A DNA stretch of 64,000 nt from assembly GCA_903889565.1 (NCBI GenBank), contig CAISYC010000027.1, forward strand, positions 1 to 64,000, given 5' to 3'. The notes beneath the pieces were generated by a model. The model saw only the letters and a program-made list of their open reading frames with translations. It was not told the DNA's origin and did no database searches. Positions 9,331-17,998 of this stretch are shown here, in pieces; position 1 is the first letter of the stretch, and every line of letters starts with the position of its first letter. Both the position numbers and the translations under genes were made by a program. The DNA is from an uncultured beta proteobacterium. GTDB lineage: Bacteria; Pseudomonadota; Gammaproteobacteria; Burkholderiales; SG8-41.

Positions 9331-9364
9331 TTAAAACGCCAGGGCGCAACCCGCTGGAAAAATA

Positions 9365-10312
9365 ATGTACGCATCGCCGATATCCCGATTCCTGTCATCC
9401 GTCATGCTGATGCTCGCCGTTGCCGGCGCCGCGCACGCGCAGTCTTATCCGAACAAACCCGTGCGCATCGTCACCGCCGCGCCCGGCGGCGGCGTGGATT
9501 ACACGGCGCGCGTGGTCGGTCAGGGGCTCGGGGCGAAGTTCGGCCAGAGCTTCGTCGTCGAAAACCGCGGCGGCGCGGCGACCATCCCCGCTGAAAATGT
9601 CGCCGGCGCCGCTGCCGACGGTTACACGCTGCTGTTGCATAACAATACGATCTGGACCGCGCCGCTGTTCGAAAAACTGCCCGATTACATGGCGAACCTG
9701 ACGCCGGTGGTGCTCGCCACGCGCTCGCCGAATCTGCTGGTGGTGCATCCGTCGGTGGCGGCGCGCTCGGTCAAAGAGTTCATCGCGCTGGCGAAAGCGA
9801 AACCCGGCGAGCTCAACTACGCCTCGGGTCCGGTCGGCGCCGCGAATTATTTGTCTGCAGAACTTTTCAATTTCATGGCGGGCGTGCATCTGGTGCGCGT
9901 CGGCTACAAGGGCGGTGCGCCGGCGATGAGCGATCTGATGGGCGGTCAGGTGCAGGTGATGTTCGCCACCGTCGGCTCGGTGATTCCGCATGTCAAATCG
10001 GGCCGCCTCATCGCGCTCGGCGTCACCGGCGCGGAACCGACCACGCTCGCGCCCGGCGTGCCGACGATTGCCGCGTCGGGCCTGCCCGGTTATGAACTGA
10101 TCGCGATCTACGGCCTTTTCGCGCCGGCAAAAACGCCGCCGGCCATCATCGCCAGCCTCAATCAGGCGACGCGGCAGTTGCTCGAACAGGCCGATATGAA
10201 AGAACGGCTGTTCACCGCCGGCATGGAAGCGGGCGGCGGCACGCCGAAGGATTTTGACCTCGCCGTCAAAAGCGACATCGCGCGCATTGCGCGCATCGTC
10301 AAGAAGCCCTGA
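9365..10312 (+). CDS. Bug-family periplasmic solute-binding protein
   Basis: 315 residues with a clean Sec signal peptide (cleavage after 'AGAAHA', about residue 25) and the full two-lobe Bug fold. It has 'APGGGVDYTARVV' in lobe 1, the 'DGYTLLL' turn, and the 'YKGGAP' and 'GLPGYE' segments in lobe 2. Family members bind carboxylates through two ordered waters and deliver them to TctAB-type permeases or sensors. No TctA or TctB gene lies in the window, so the partner is unknown. It follows the VOC gene closely. Confidence 0.9.
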   Translation: MYASPISRFLSSVMLMLAVAGAAHAQSYPNKPVRIVTAAPGGGVDYTARVVGQGLGAKFGQSFVVENRGGAATIPAENVAGAAADGYTLLLHNNTIWTAPLFEKLPDYMANLTPVVLATRSPNLLVVHPSVAARSVKEFIALAKAKPGELNYASGPVGAANYLSAELFNFMAGVHLVRVGYKGGAPAMSDLMGGQVQVMFATVGSVIPHVKSGRLIALGVTGAEPTTLAPGVPTIAASGLPGYELIAIYGLFAPAKTPPAIIASLNQATRQLLEQADMKERLFTAGMEAGGGTPKDFDLAVKSDIARIARIVKKP

Positions 10313-10342
10313 TTTTTCCCGACAATCATTTCTGCGATGTAT

Positions 10343-10464
10343 CCCCTCCCCCTTGAGCGGGAGGCGCTCGCGACACGGCGTTCGCGTAGCGATCCGGGGC
10401 GGGAGGTAACTCATTCACTTGGCTTTCACCCCCATCCCTGCCCTCCCCCCGTCAAGGGGAAAGG
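10343..10464. repeat. C-rich dispersed repeat cluster (two units)
   Basis: Two imperfect palindromes of the CCCTCCCCC...GGGGGAGG type occupy most of the gap between the Bug gene and the MOSC gene, one at 10343-10364 and one at 10427-10464. The same design recurs at several other gene ends in this window. They resemble REP-type extragenic palindromes. Confidence 0.55.
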
Positions 10465-10571
10465 CGTCCTTCGACTAATCGCGATCATGATGTGTATTAC
10501 TGGCACCTGAATTGCTTGCAACACAACGACGAAGCCACCTCTGAAAGTCCATCCATGTTGCCGCGTTCATC

Positions 10572-11558
10572 ATGCCGCTGATCAAAGATATTTACCGCTA
10601 CCCGATCAAGGGGCTGAGCCCGCAGCCGGTGCCGCGCATCGACCTCGAAGCAGGCAAGCCGTTTCCGTTCGACCGCGTATTCGCACTGGCGCGACCCGGT
10701 GCGGCAATCGATCCGTCCGAACCGAAATGGGGCAAGAAGGGCCTGTTCGTCATGTTGATGCTCGACGAAGGCCTCGCCGGGGTGCAGACCCGGCTCGACA
10801 TCGAAACGCTGCATCTGACGATCACGCAGGGCGACACCCATCTGCTCAGCGCCGATCTGCACACCACCCAGGGCCGCGCCGCGGTCGAGGCGTTTTTCAC
10901 GACGCTGCTGCCGAAGCTCTCGTCGCCGGCGCGGCTGGTGCACGCGGTCAACGGCCATTTCATGGACAAACCGGATAACGTGGTCTCGCTGATCAACCTC
11001 GCCACCGTGCGCAGCCTCGAACAGAAATGGGGTTACGCGATCGATCCGCTGCGCTTTCGCGCCAACTTTTATATCGACGACGCCGAGCCGTGGTCGGAAT
11101 TCGAATGGATCGGCGGCGACCTCAAGCTCGGCGACGCGGTGCTGCACGCCGACCGCCGCAACGGCCGCTGCAACGCCACCAACGTCAATCCCGCCAGCGG
11201 CACGCGCGATCTTGAAATCCCCACCGCGTTGTATCGCGACTTCGGGCACCGCGAACTCGGCATTTATCTGACCGTGCGACAAGCCGGCGCCGTCGCGGTC
11301 GGCGACGCGCTGACGCCGCAGGCCGGGACTCGCACCGCGCCGCCGGACAACGTGATCCCGATCACCATCGGCGCGCCGGGGCCGCGCCGCTACATATGTC
11401 GCGGCTGCTATTTCATCTACGACGAAGCCACCGGCCTGCCCGCCGCCGCAATTGCGCCGGGCACGCGCTTCGCCGACATTCCGGCGCAGTGGCGCTGCGC
11501 GGATTGCGGGGCGGAGAAGACGGCGTTTCTGCCCTACGTGGCGAAATTGGCGAAGTAG
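10572..11558 (+). CDS. MOSC-domain protein with C-terminal rubredoxin domain
   Basis: 328 residues. Residues 1-100 form the MOSC N-terminal beta-barrel ('YRYPIKGLSPQ'). Residues 110-245 form the MOSC core with its conserved cysteine in 'RNGRCNATN' (Cys200), the residue that carries or accepts sulfur in Moco sulfurases and binds Moco in mARC-like enzymes. The last 55 residues are a rubredoxin with two CxxC pairs (Cys276/279 and Cys309/312) that can hold one iron. The fusion suggests a Moco oxidoreductase or sulfur-transfer enzyme with a built-in electron donor. It stands alone, but two molybdenum-hydroxylase systems lie nearby (14-17 kb and 52-55 kb), so a Moco link is plausible. Confidence 0.85.
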   Translation: MPLIKDIYRYPIKGLSPQPVPRIDLEAGKPFPFDRVFALARPGAAIDPSEPKWGKKGLFVMLMLDEGLAGVQTRLDIETLHLTITQGDTHLLSADLHTTQGRAAVEAFFTTLLPKLSSPARLVHAVNGHFMDKPDNVVSLINLATVRSLEQKWGYAIDPLRFRANFYIDDAEPWSEFEWIGGDLKLGDAVLHADRRNGRCNATNVNPASGTRDLEIPTALYRDFGHRELGIYLTVRQAGAVAVGDALTPQAGTRTAPPDNVIPITIGAPGPRRYICRGCYFIYDEATGLPAAAIAPGTRFADIPAQWRCADCGAEKTAFLPYVAKLAK

Positions 11559-11575
11559 CTCCGCTCTCCGTCCTA

Positions 11576-11700
11576 CCCCTCACCCTATCCCTCTCCCTCA
11601 AGGGGCGAGGGAACCCACGAACAAACATCGCGAAGTTGACGAAGCAGCAGACGTCGCCGTGCCCCCTCGCCCCGCGTTCGCGGGGAGAGGGCTGGGGTGA
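11576..11700. repeat. C-rich dispersed repeat cluster
   Basis: Two further units of the same family: 11576-11612 (CCCTCTCCCTCAAGGGGCGAGGG) and 11661-11700 (CCCCTCGCCCCGCG...CGGGGAGAGGG). They fill the 206-bp gap before the aldehyde dehydrogenase. The second has a strong GC stem but no T-tract. Confidence 0.5.
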
Positions 11701-11764
11701 GCGGCGCAATTCCCACTAGAATAGCGGCCTTGCGTCATTCCTCAACCCCTTTCAGGTAACCGTC

Positions 11765-13198
11765 ATGTATCCAAACACCCTGCTCCATATCGATGGCCAA
11801 TGGTGCGCCGCGGCCGCGGGCCGCACGCTGCCGGTCGTCAATCCCGCCAACCATCAGCACATCGGCACCGTTGCGTATGCCGAGAAGGCCGATCTCGATC
11901 GCGCACTCGATGCCGCGCAGCGGGGCTTCAAGGCGTGGCGCAAGGTTTCGGCGTTCGAGCGTTGCAAGATCATGCGCAAGGCCGCCGATCTGTTCCGCGA
12001 GCGCGCCGACATGGTCGCCACCTGCATGACCTTCGAACAGGGCAAACCGGTCGGCGAAGCCAAGTTGGAAGTGCTGGCCGGCGCCGACCTGATCGACTGG
12101 TTTGCCGAAGAAGGCAAGCGCGCGTACGGCCGCGTGATTCCGGCGCGCGCCGAAGGCGTGTATCAACTGGTGGTCAAAGAACCGGTCGGCCCGGTCGCCG
12201 CCTTCACGCCGTGGAATTTTCCGATCAACCAGGCGGTGCGCAAACTGTCGGCGGCGCTCGCCACCGGCTGCTCGATCATTCTCAAAGCGCCGGAAGAAAC
12301 GCCGGCCTCGCCCGCGGAGTTAGTGCGTGCCTTCGTTGACGCCGGCGTGCCGGCTGGCGTAATCAATCTGGTCTACGGCAGCCCCGCGGAAATTTCCGGC
12401 TATCTGATTCCGCATCCGGTCATCCGCAAAATCACCTTCACCGGCTCCACACCGGTCGGCAAACAACTCGCCGCGCTCGCCGGCGCGCACATGAAGCGCG
12501 TGACCATGGAACTCGGCGGCCATGCGCCGGTGATCATTTTCGACGACGCCGATATCGAGCTCGCGGCGAAGACCATGACCTTCATGAAATTCCGCAACGC
12601 CGGTCAGGTCTGCGTGTCGCCGACGCGCTTTCTGGTGCAGGAAGGCGTCTACAAAAAATTTGTCGATCAATTTGTCGAAGGCGCGAAGGGCGTCAAGGTC
12701 GGCGACGGTTTCGACCCGGCGACGAAGATGGCCACCCTCGCCAATCCGCGCCGCCAGTCGGCGATGGTCGCCAACGTCGAAGACGCGAAGAAGCACGGCG
12801 GCAACGTGCGCACCGGCGGCTTTCCGATTGGCGAGAAAGGCAACTTCTTCGAACCGACGGTGGTGACCGAACTCGAAACCAGCGCGATGGCAATGAACAC
12901 CGAACCGTTCGGCCCGCTCGCCATCATCAACCCGTTCAAGACCTTTGACGATGCGGTGACCGAAGCGAACCGCCTGCCCTATGGGCTGGCCGCCTACGCG
13001 TGGACAAAATCGACCAAGACCGCCACCGCGATTGCCGCGCAAGTCGAAACCGGCATGATGACCATCAACCATCTCGGCTTCGCGCTGCCCGAAGTGCCGT
13101 TCGGCGGCGTCAAGGATTCGGGCTACGGTTCCGAAGGCGGCGCCGACGCGATCGAGCCCTACCTCGTGTCGAAGTTTGTCACGCAGGCCGGGCTGTAA
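11765..13198 (+). CDS. NAD(P)-dependent aldehyde dehydrogenase (succinate-semialdehyde-type)
   Basis: 477 residues of the ALDH superfamily. Motifs include 'PWNFPINQ' (cofactor pocket), 'FTGSTPVG', 'MELGGHAP' with catalytic Glu249, and '[12 protein letters not shown]' with the nucleophile Cys283. Near the C-terminus is '[15 protein letters not shown]', typical of the GabD/KGSADH group that oxidises succinate or alpha-ketoglutarate semialdehyde. Substrate assignment within this group is unreliable from sequence. It heads a plus-strand block with a PhnD-like protein, a molybdenum hydroxylase and a Bug receptor, so it probably oxidises an aldehyde made in that pathway. AGGTAA precedes the ATG. 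Confidence 0.9.
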   Translation: MYPNTLLHIDGQWCAAAAGRTLPVVNPANHQHIGTVAYAEKADLDRALDAAQRGFKAWRKVSAFERCKIMRKAADLFRERADMVATCMTFEQGKPVGEAKLEVLAGADLIDWFAEEGKRAYGRVIPARAEGVYQLVVKEPVGPVAAFTPWNFPINQAVRKLSAALATGCSIILKAPEETPASPAELVRAFVDAGVPAGVINLVYGSPAEISGYLIPHPVIRKITFTGSTPVGKQLAALAGAHMKRVTMELGGHAPVIIFDDADIELAAKTMTFMKFRNAGQVCVSPTRFLVQEGVYKKFVDQFVEGAKGVKVGDGFDPATKMATLANPRRQSAMVANVEDAKKHGGNVRTGGFPIGEKGNFFEPTVVTELETSAMAMNTEPFGPLAIINPFKTFDDAVTEANRLPYGLAAYAWTKSTKTATAIAAQVETGMMTINHLGFALPEVPFGGVKDSGYGSEGGADAIEPYLVSKFVTQAGL

Positions 13199-13227
13199 CC
13201 GCGGCAACGCAGTCAACCGCTTCGAAC

Positions 13228-14040
13228 ATGAACGTGTTCCGGATGGCGTCATGCATGGCGGACAACGCCGCATCGACCTGCCAGGCGATTGCCGATTACC
13301 TCGGCGGCGCAACCGGCCTGCCGGTTCACTTCATGAAAGACGTGCCGTACCAGGCGTGCGAAGCCGAGCTCGACCGCGGGCAGATTCACCTGTGCTGGAT
13401 TTGCGGCTTGCCCTACGCGTGGAAAGCCACCGCAGAAGATTCGTACGTCGAATTATGCGTCGTGCCGGTCATGCGCGAGGCACGCTATCAACAGCGCCCG
13501 GTCTATTACTCGGACGTCGTGGTGCACCGTGACAGTCCGTTCCAATCGTTTGCGGATTTGCGCGGCGCCTCTTGGTCGTACAACGAACCGCGCTCGCACT
13601 CCGGATTCAATGTGGTGCGCCATCATCTGGCCACACTGGGCGAACGCGAAGGATTTTTCGGCATCGCGATCGAATCGGGCGCGCATCAACGCTCGCTCGA
13701 GCTGATCCGCCGGCGCGAGATCGATGCCTCGGCGATCGACAGTACGGTGCTCGAAGCCGAACTCCGGCGCGCGCCGCATTTGCTGGATGATATTCGCATC
13801 ATCGACACGCTCGGCCCGAGTCCGATGCCGCCGTGGGTCATCGCCAAAAGTCTGCCGGTTGAATTGAAACGCGCGATCACGACGGCCTTCCTCACCATGC
13901 ACGCCGCGCCGCAGGGCGCCGACATCCTCGCCGGCTGGGGCATTTCGCATTTTGTCGTGCCGGACGACGACGCCTATGAACCCATTCTCAGAATGGAGCG
14001 CGAGGCCGCCGGCGTGCAACTCGCACGGGGCGCGACCTAG
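13228..14040 (+). CDS. PhnD-like periplasmic-binding-fold protein
   Basis: 270 residues from the ATG at 13228. The sequence follows the PhnD/phosphonate-binding fold ('MADNAASTCQAIADYLGGATG', 'LRGASWSYNEPRSHSGFNVVR', 'EIDASAIDSTV', 'SPMPPWVIAKSLP'). It has no signal peptide, and no PhnC/PhnE ABC partners are adjacent. It may act in the cytoplasm, for example as a ligand sensor, or the annotated start may miss an export signal that overlaps the preceding gene. It lies 29 bp after the aldehyde dehydrogenase and 117 bp before the IorA gene. Confidence 0.8.
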   Translation: MNVFRMASCMADNAASTCQAIADYLGGATGLPVHFMKDVPYQACEAELDRGQIHLCWICGLPYAWKATAEDSYVELCVVPVMREARYQQRPVYYSDVVVHRDSPFQSFADLRGASWSYNEPRSHSGFNVVRHHLATLGEREGFFGIAIESGAHQRSLELIRRREIDASAIDSTVLEAELRRAPHLLDDIRIIDTLGPSPMPPWVIAKSLPVELKRAITTAFLTMHAAPQGADILAGWGISHFVVPDDDAYEPILRMEREAAGVQLARGAT

Positions 14041-14157
14041 CAACGCGATCATCTCCCGCCGCAATCTTGCGGCCGCGCAATTCAAAGCGCATCATGCGTC
14101 TTCAAAATCAGGCGCCCCCAATCGGGCACCAGACCTGATCAAACCCGAGGAGGAAAC

Positions 14158-14619
14158 ATGCCGTCACGATTCGACCTGCACGTCAACGGACGGGCGCACG
14201 CCGTCACGGCGGAGCCCGACATGCCATTGCTCTACGCGCTGCGCGACGATCTCGGCATGAAAGAGCCGCGCTTCGGTTGCGGGCTTGCGCAATGCGGCGC
14301 CTGCACCGTGCTGCTCGACGGCGTGCCGACGCGCTCCTGCATCACCGCGGTCTCTGCGGTCGGCGCCAAAAAAATCACCACGCTGGCCGGCATCGGCACG
14401 GCGCAAAAGCCGCACAAGGTGCAGGCTGCCTTCATCGAAGAACAGGTGCCGCAATGCGGCTATTGCCTGAACGGCTGGGTGATGACCTCGGTCGCCCTGC
14501 TCGACAAAAATCCGCATCCCAGCGACGCGCAGATCCGCGAAGCGCTGACCGGACTCAAGTGCCGCTGCGGCACGCACATGAGCATCCTGCGCGCGGTCAA
14601 GCGCGCGGCGCAGGCGTAA
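14158..14619 (+). CDS. Molybdenum hydroxylase small subunit, two [2Fe-2S] (IorA-like)
   Basis: 153 residues. The N-terminal plant-type ferredoxin domain carries 'CGLAQCGACTVLLDG' plus a later Cys ('RSC'); the C-terminal helical domain carries 'QCGYC' and 'CRCG'. Together these bind two [2Fe-2S] clusters that pass electrons from the Mo site. It matches the IorA/NdhS group rather than CoxS in its 'CGYCLNGW' form. A strong GAGGAGGAAAC ribosome site precedes the ATG. The large subunit follows after 9 bp, so the two form one enzyme. Confidence 0.93.
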   Translation: MPSRFDLHVNGRAHAVTAEPDMPLLYALRDDLGMKEPRFGCGLAQCGACTVLLDGVPTRSCITAVSAVGAKKITTLAGIGTAQKPHKVQAAFIEEQVPQCGYCLNGWVMTSVALLDKNPHPSDAQIREALTGLKCRCGTHMSILRAVKRAAQA

Positions 14620-14628
14620 GGGGACATC

Positions 14629-16884
14629 ATGACCATACAAGTGAATCGTCGTGAATTCCTCGCCGGCAGCGGCGCGCTTACCGTCTCGGTGCTGCTGCCC
14701 GGGTTGACCAAACAGGCGCAGGCCGCCGGCACGCAGGCCTCGCGCCTCGGCCTCAAGCCCGATCAGTTGTCGAGCTACATCAGCATCACGCACGACGGCC
14801 GCGTCGTCGGCTGGACCGGCAAGGTGGACATGGGTCAGGGCACCGAGATCGGCTGGATCAAGATGATCGCCGAGGAACTCGACGTCGCGCCCGAACGCGT
14901 CAGCATGGTTCAGGGCAACACCGAAGAAACCGTCGATCAGGGCGGCGCCTCGGGTTCGACCGGCATCTGGTTCGGCGGCATCGCGCTGCGCAACGCGGCG
15001 GCCGAAGCGCGCCTCACACTGGTCGAAATGGCCGCGGCAAAATTCGGCGTGCCGGCCGCACAACTGACGGTCGACAACGGCATCATCAGCGCCGGCGCGA
15101 AAAAAATCTCGTACGGCGAATTGATCGGCGGCAAACACTTCGACGTGCAGCTCGAGTGGAATCAGGAATACGGCAACGAACTCAAGGTGCAGGGCCGCGC
15201 CAAACCGAAGTCGCCATCGGAATACAAACTCATCGGCAGGGCCGGCACCAAACGCCGCGACATCGTGGCGAAAGTGCTCGGCACCGCCACCAACATGGTG
15301 GACGTCAAACTGCCGGGCATGCTGCACGGGCGCATGCTGCGCCCGCCGGTGGCCGGCGCGGTGCCCGTTGCCGTCGATGAATCCTCGGTGAAACACATCC
15401 CCGGCGTGAAAGTCGTGTGGCAAAAGGATTTCATCGGCCTCGTTGCGCCGAAACAGTGGGATGCAATCCGCGCCGCGCGCGCATTGAAGGTGACGTGGTC
15501 GGCAGTGAAGCCGCCCTTCCCCGATCAGAAAGACATCTACAACCACATCCGTGCCGCCAAATCGATGAAGCGCGATGAAGACGTCAAGGTCGGCGACACC
15601 GACGCCGCCTTCGCCAATGCCGCGAAAATCGTCGAGGCCACCTACGAATGGCCGTTCCATTCGCACGCCTCGATGGCGCCGGCCTGCGGTGTCGCCGACA
15701 TGCGCGAGGGCGAAGCCACCGTGTGGACGGGCGGTCAGAAGCCGCACTTCTGCCGCGAAGGCATCGCCAAGATGTTCAACCTGCCCGAAGAAAAAGTGAA
15801 GGTCATGTTCATGACCGGGCCGGGCTCGTACGGCCGCAACGACTCGGGCGATGCGACGATGGATGCCGCCGTGCTGTCGAAGGCCGTCGGCAAGCCGGTG
15901 CGCGTGCAGGGCATGCGTCACGACGGCACGCAGTGGGATCCGAAGTCGCCGGCCTCGGTGCACACCTCGCGCGCCGCCATCGACAGGGATGGCAAGGTGA
16001 TCGGCTGGCAGTTCGAAACCAAGGCGTTTTCGCGGCGCGAATTTTTCCGCGATGAAGGCTCGCCCGAGCGCACGCTCGCCGGCCAGCTGCTGGGCTGGCC
16101 GCTGAAGCCGGTGTGGCTGCTCGGCGTGCCGGGCGAATCATATTCGTTCGCCGCGCGGCGCAAAACCTCGGACACCATCGCGCCGCTGATCGACCGCGCC
16201 TCGCCGCTGCGCAGCTCGCACTTCCGCGATCCGGGCGGGCCGCAGATTCATTTCGCCTCCGAATCGTTCATGGACGAACTGGCGCTCGCCACCAACACCG
16301 ACGCAGTGGAATTCCGCCTGCGTTATCTCTCCAATCCGCGCGATGTGCAGGTGGTGAAGACGGCGGCCGAGAAAGCCGGCTGGCAGCCGCACGTCGGCGC
16401 GCGCAAGCAACTGCGCGGCGACGTCTACGTCGGTCAGGGCCTGTCATATGCGGTGCGCGGCGCGACACGCGTGGCAGTCGTCGCCGAAGTCGAAGTGCAC
16501 AAGCAAACGCATCGCATCTGGGTGCGGCGTTATTTCATCGCGCACGACTGCGGCCAGGTGATCGCGCCCGATTTGCTGCGGCAGACGCTTGAAGCGCAGA
16601 TCGTGCAGACCACCAGCCGCGCCGTCTACGAAGAAGTGAAGTTCGACAACAATAACGTAACGAGTGTGGATTGGCAGACTTATCCGATTCTCGACATGAA
16701 AGACGCGCCCGAAACCATCGACATCACATTGATCGATCGCCCCGAACTGCCGCCCGGCGGCGCCGGCGAAGCAACCTGCCGTCCGCTGCCGGCGGCGATC
16801 GCAAACGCGATCTTCGATGCCACCGGCGTGCGCATGCGGCAGGCGCCGTTCACGCCGGCGCGTTTGAAGGCGGGATGGGTTTAG
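14629..16884 (+). CDS. Molybdopterin-binding large subunit (IorB-like aldehyde/N-heterocycle oxidase)
   Basis: 751 residues starting with a twin-arginine signal ('NRREFLAG' then a hydrophobic stretch), so the IorA/IorB complex is folded in the cytoplasm and exported with its cofactors. Mo-cofactor motifs 'GGASGSTG' and 'GSYGRND' and the C-terminal 'GGAGEATCRPLP', which holds the active-site Glu, are present. Relatives (isoquinoline 1-oxidoreductase, nicotinate and aldehyde dehydrogenases) hydroxylate N-heterocycles or oxidise aldehydes to acids. Many pass electrons to a multihaem cytochrome subunit; none is encoded next to it here. The next gene is a Bug receptor, possibly for the acid product or substrate. 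Confidence 0.92.
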   Translation: MTIQVNRREFLAGSGALTVSVLLPGLTKQAQAAGTQASRLGLKPDQLSSYISITHDGRVVGWTGKVDMGQGTEIGWIKMIAEELDVAPERVSMVQGNTEETVDQGGASGSTGIWFGGIALRNAAAEARLTLVEMAAAKFGVPAAQLTVDNGIISAGAKKISYGELIGGKHFDVQLEWNQEYGNELKVQGRAKPKSPSEYKLIGRAGTKRRDIVAKVLGTATNMVDVKLPGMLHGRMLRPPVAGAVPVAVDESSVKHIPGVKVVWQKDFIGLVAPKQWDAIRAARALKVTWSAVKPPFPDQKDIYNHIRAAKSMKRDEDVKVGDTDAAFANAAKIVEATYEWPFHSHASMAPACGVADMREGEATVWTGGQKPHFCREGIAKMFNLPEEKVKVMFMTGPGSYGRNDSGDATMDAAVLSKAVGKPVRVQGMRHDGTQWDPKSPASVHTSRAAIDRDGKVIGWQFETKAFSRREFFRDEGSPERTLAGQLLGWPLKPVWLLGVPGESYSFAARRKTSDTIAPLIDRASPLRSSHFRDPGGPQIHFASESFMDELALATNTDAVEFRLRYLSNPRDVQVVKTAAEKAGWQPHVGARKQLRGDVYVGQGLSYAVRGATRVAVVAEVEVHKQTHRIWVRRYFIAHDCGQVIAPDLLRQTLEAQIVQTTSRAVYEEVKFDNNNVTSVDWQTYPILDMKDAPETIDITLIDRPELPPGGAGEATCRPLPAAIANAIFDATGVRMRQAPFTPARLKAGWV

Positions 16885-16893
16885 GACGATGGC

Positions 16894-16927
16894 GCCCTCG
16901 CCCCCGCGCCAGCGGGGAGAGGGGGGG
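16894..16927. repeat. C-rich dispersed repeat
   Basis: CCCTCGCCCCCGCGCC followed by AGCGGGGAGAGGGGG, an imperfect GC palindrome of the same family as the other gene-end repeats. It sits just after the IorB-like gene and before the Bug gene. Confidence 0.5.
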
Positions 16928-16965
16928 CTGCTGACAAGTAGCCACATGACTTCTGGAAGACTGGA

Positions 16966-17946
16966 ATGTGCACTTCAATCCGACTGCTAACGTTTTGTTC
17001 GTTGCTCGCAACCGCGTCATCCGCCGCCGTCGCGCAAGCCAATTTTCCGTCGCAGCCGATCCACTTTATCGTCACCACCGCGCCGGGCGGCGGGCTCGAC
17101 AATTTTTCGCGTCTGCTTGCCAAGGAATTGACCGCGCGTCTCGGCCAGCAGGTCGTCGTCGATAACCGCCCGGGTGCGGGCACCACCATCGGCAGTGCGG
17201 CGGCGGCGCGCGCCAAACCCGACGGTTACACGGTGCTGCTCAACACGTCGGCGCTGGCGATTAGCCCGGCGATCTACGAAAAACTGCCCTACGACACGCT
17301 GCGCGATCTCATTCCGGTAACCATGGGCGCGGCCGCACCCAACGTGCTGGTGGTGCATCCCTCGCTGCCGGCGAAATCGGTCGGCGAATTGCTCGCACTG
17401 GCGAAGGCACGTGCGAATCGCGGCGATCCGCTGCTCTACGGCTCGGGCGGCAGCGGCACCAACGGCCATCTCGCCGCGGCGCTGTTGTTCAACATGGCGC
17501 AGATCCGCGTCATCCATGTGCCGTACAAAAGCGGCTCGCTCGCCACCGTCGATGTCATCGCCGGCCAGGTTCCGGTGTTCTTCGATGCGGTATCGAGCGT
17601 GCGGCCGCATGTGAATTCCGGCAAGCTGCGCGCGCTGGCGGTGTCGAGCGCGCAGCGCAGCGCCGCCGCGCCGGGCCTGCCAACGATCGCCGAGTCGGGC
17701 GTGCCCGGTTACGAATCGATGCAGTGGTACGGCCTGCTGCTGCCCGCGGGCACCTCGCCGGAAATCGTCGCGTGGCTGCATCGCGAAACCACCGCGCTGC
17801 TGCGCGCCGCGCCGTTCAAGGAACGCCTCACCGCCGAAGGCATGGACGTGGTGGCGAACACGCCGGACGAATTCGCCGCGATGATCAAGGCCGATATCGC
17901 GAAGTGGACCAGGCTGATCAAGGCGATCGGGGTGCCGGCGACGTAA
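16966..17946 (+). CDS. Bug-family periplasmic solute-binding protein
   Basis: 326 residues with a Sec signal peptide ending near 'AAVAQA' (about residue 25). Lobe 1 has 'TTAPGGGLDNFSRLLA' and 'VVDNRPGAGTTIG'; lobe 2 has 'VPYKSGS' where most paralogues have 'VPYKG', and 'GVPGYESMQWYG'. It lies 81 bp after the IorB-like gene with a C-rich palindrome between, so it may be transcribed with the ALDH-IorAB block. The role is inferred as carboxylate uptake or sensing for that pathway. Confidence 0.9.
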   Translation: MCTSIRLLTFCSLLATASSAAVAQANFPSQPIHFIVTTAPGGGLDNFSRLLAKELTARLGQQVVVDNRPGAGTTIGSAAAARAKPDGYTVLLNTSALAISPAIYEKLPYDTLRDLIPVTMGAAAPNVLVVHPSLPAKSVGELLALAKARANRGDPLLYGSGGSGTNGHLAAALLFNMAQIRVIHVPYKSGSLATVDVIAGQVPVFFDAVSSVRPHVNSGKLRALAVSSAQRSAAAPGLPTIAESGVPGYESMQWYGLLLPAGTSPEIVAWLHRETTALLRAAPFKERLTAEGMDVVANTPDEFAAMIKADIAKWTRLIKAIGVPAT

Positions 17947-17998
17947 CCGCGCGGCTTTTTGCCAGGGTGAGGGTGGGTCACTCACCACCAGGCAAAAT

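Noticed and set aside
11576..11700. Repeat cluster considered as a CRISPR array
   Set aside because: Units differ in length and sequence, have no regular spacers, and no cas genes are present.
14164..15963. 599-residue minus-strand frame opposite IorA/IorB
   Set aside because: Antisense shadow; the plus strand has clear Fe-S and Mo motifs.
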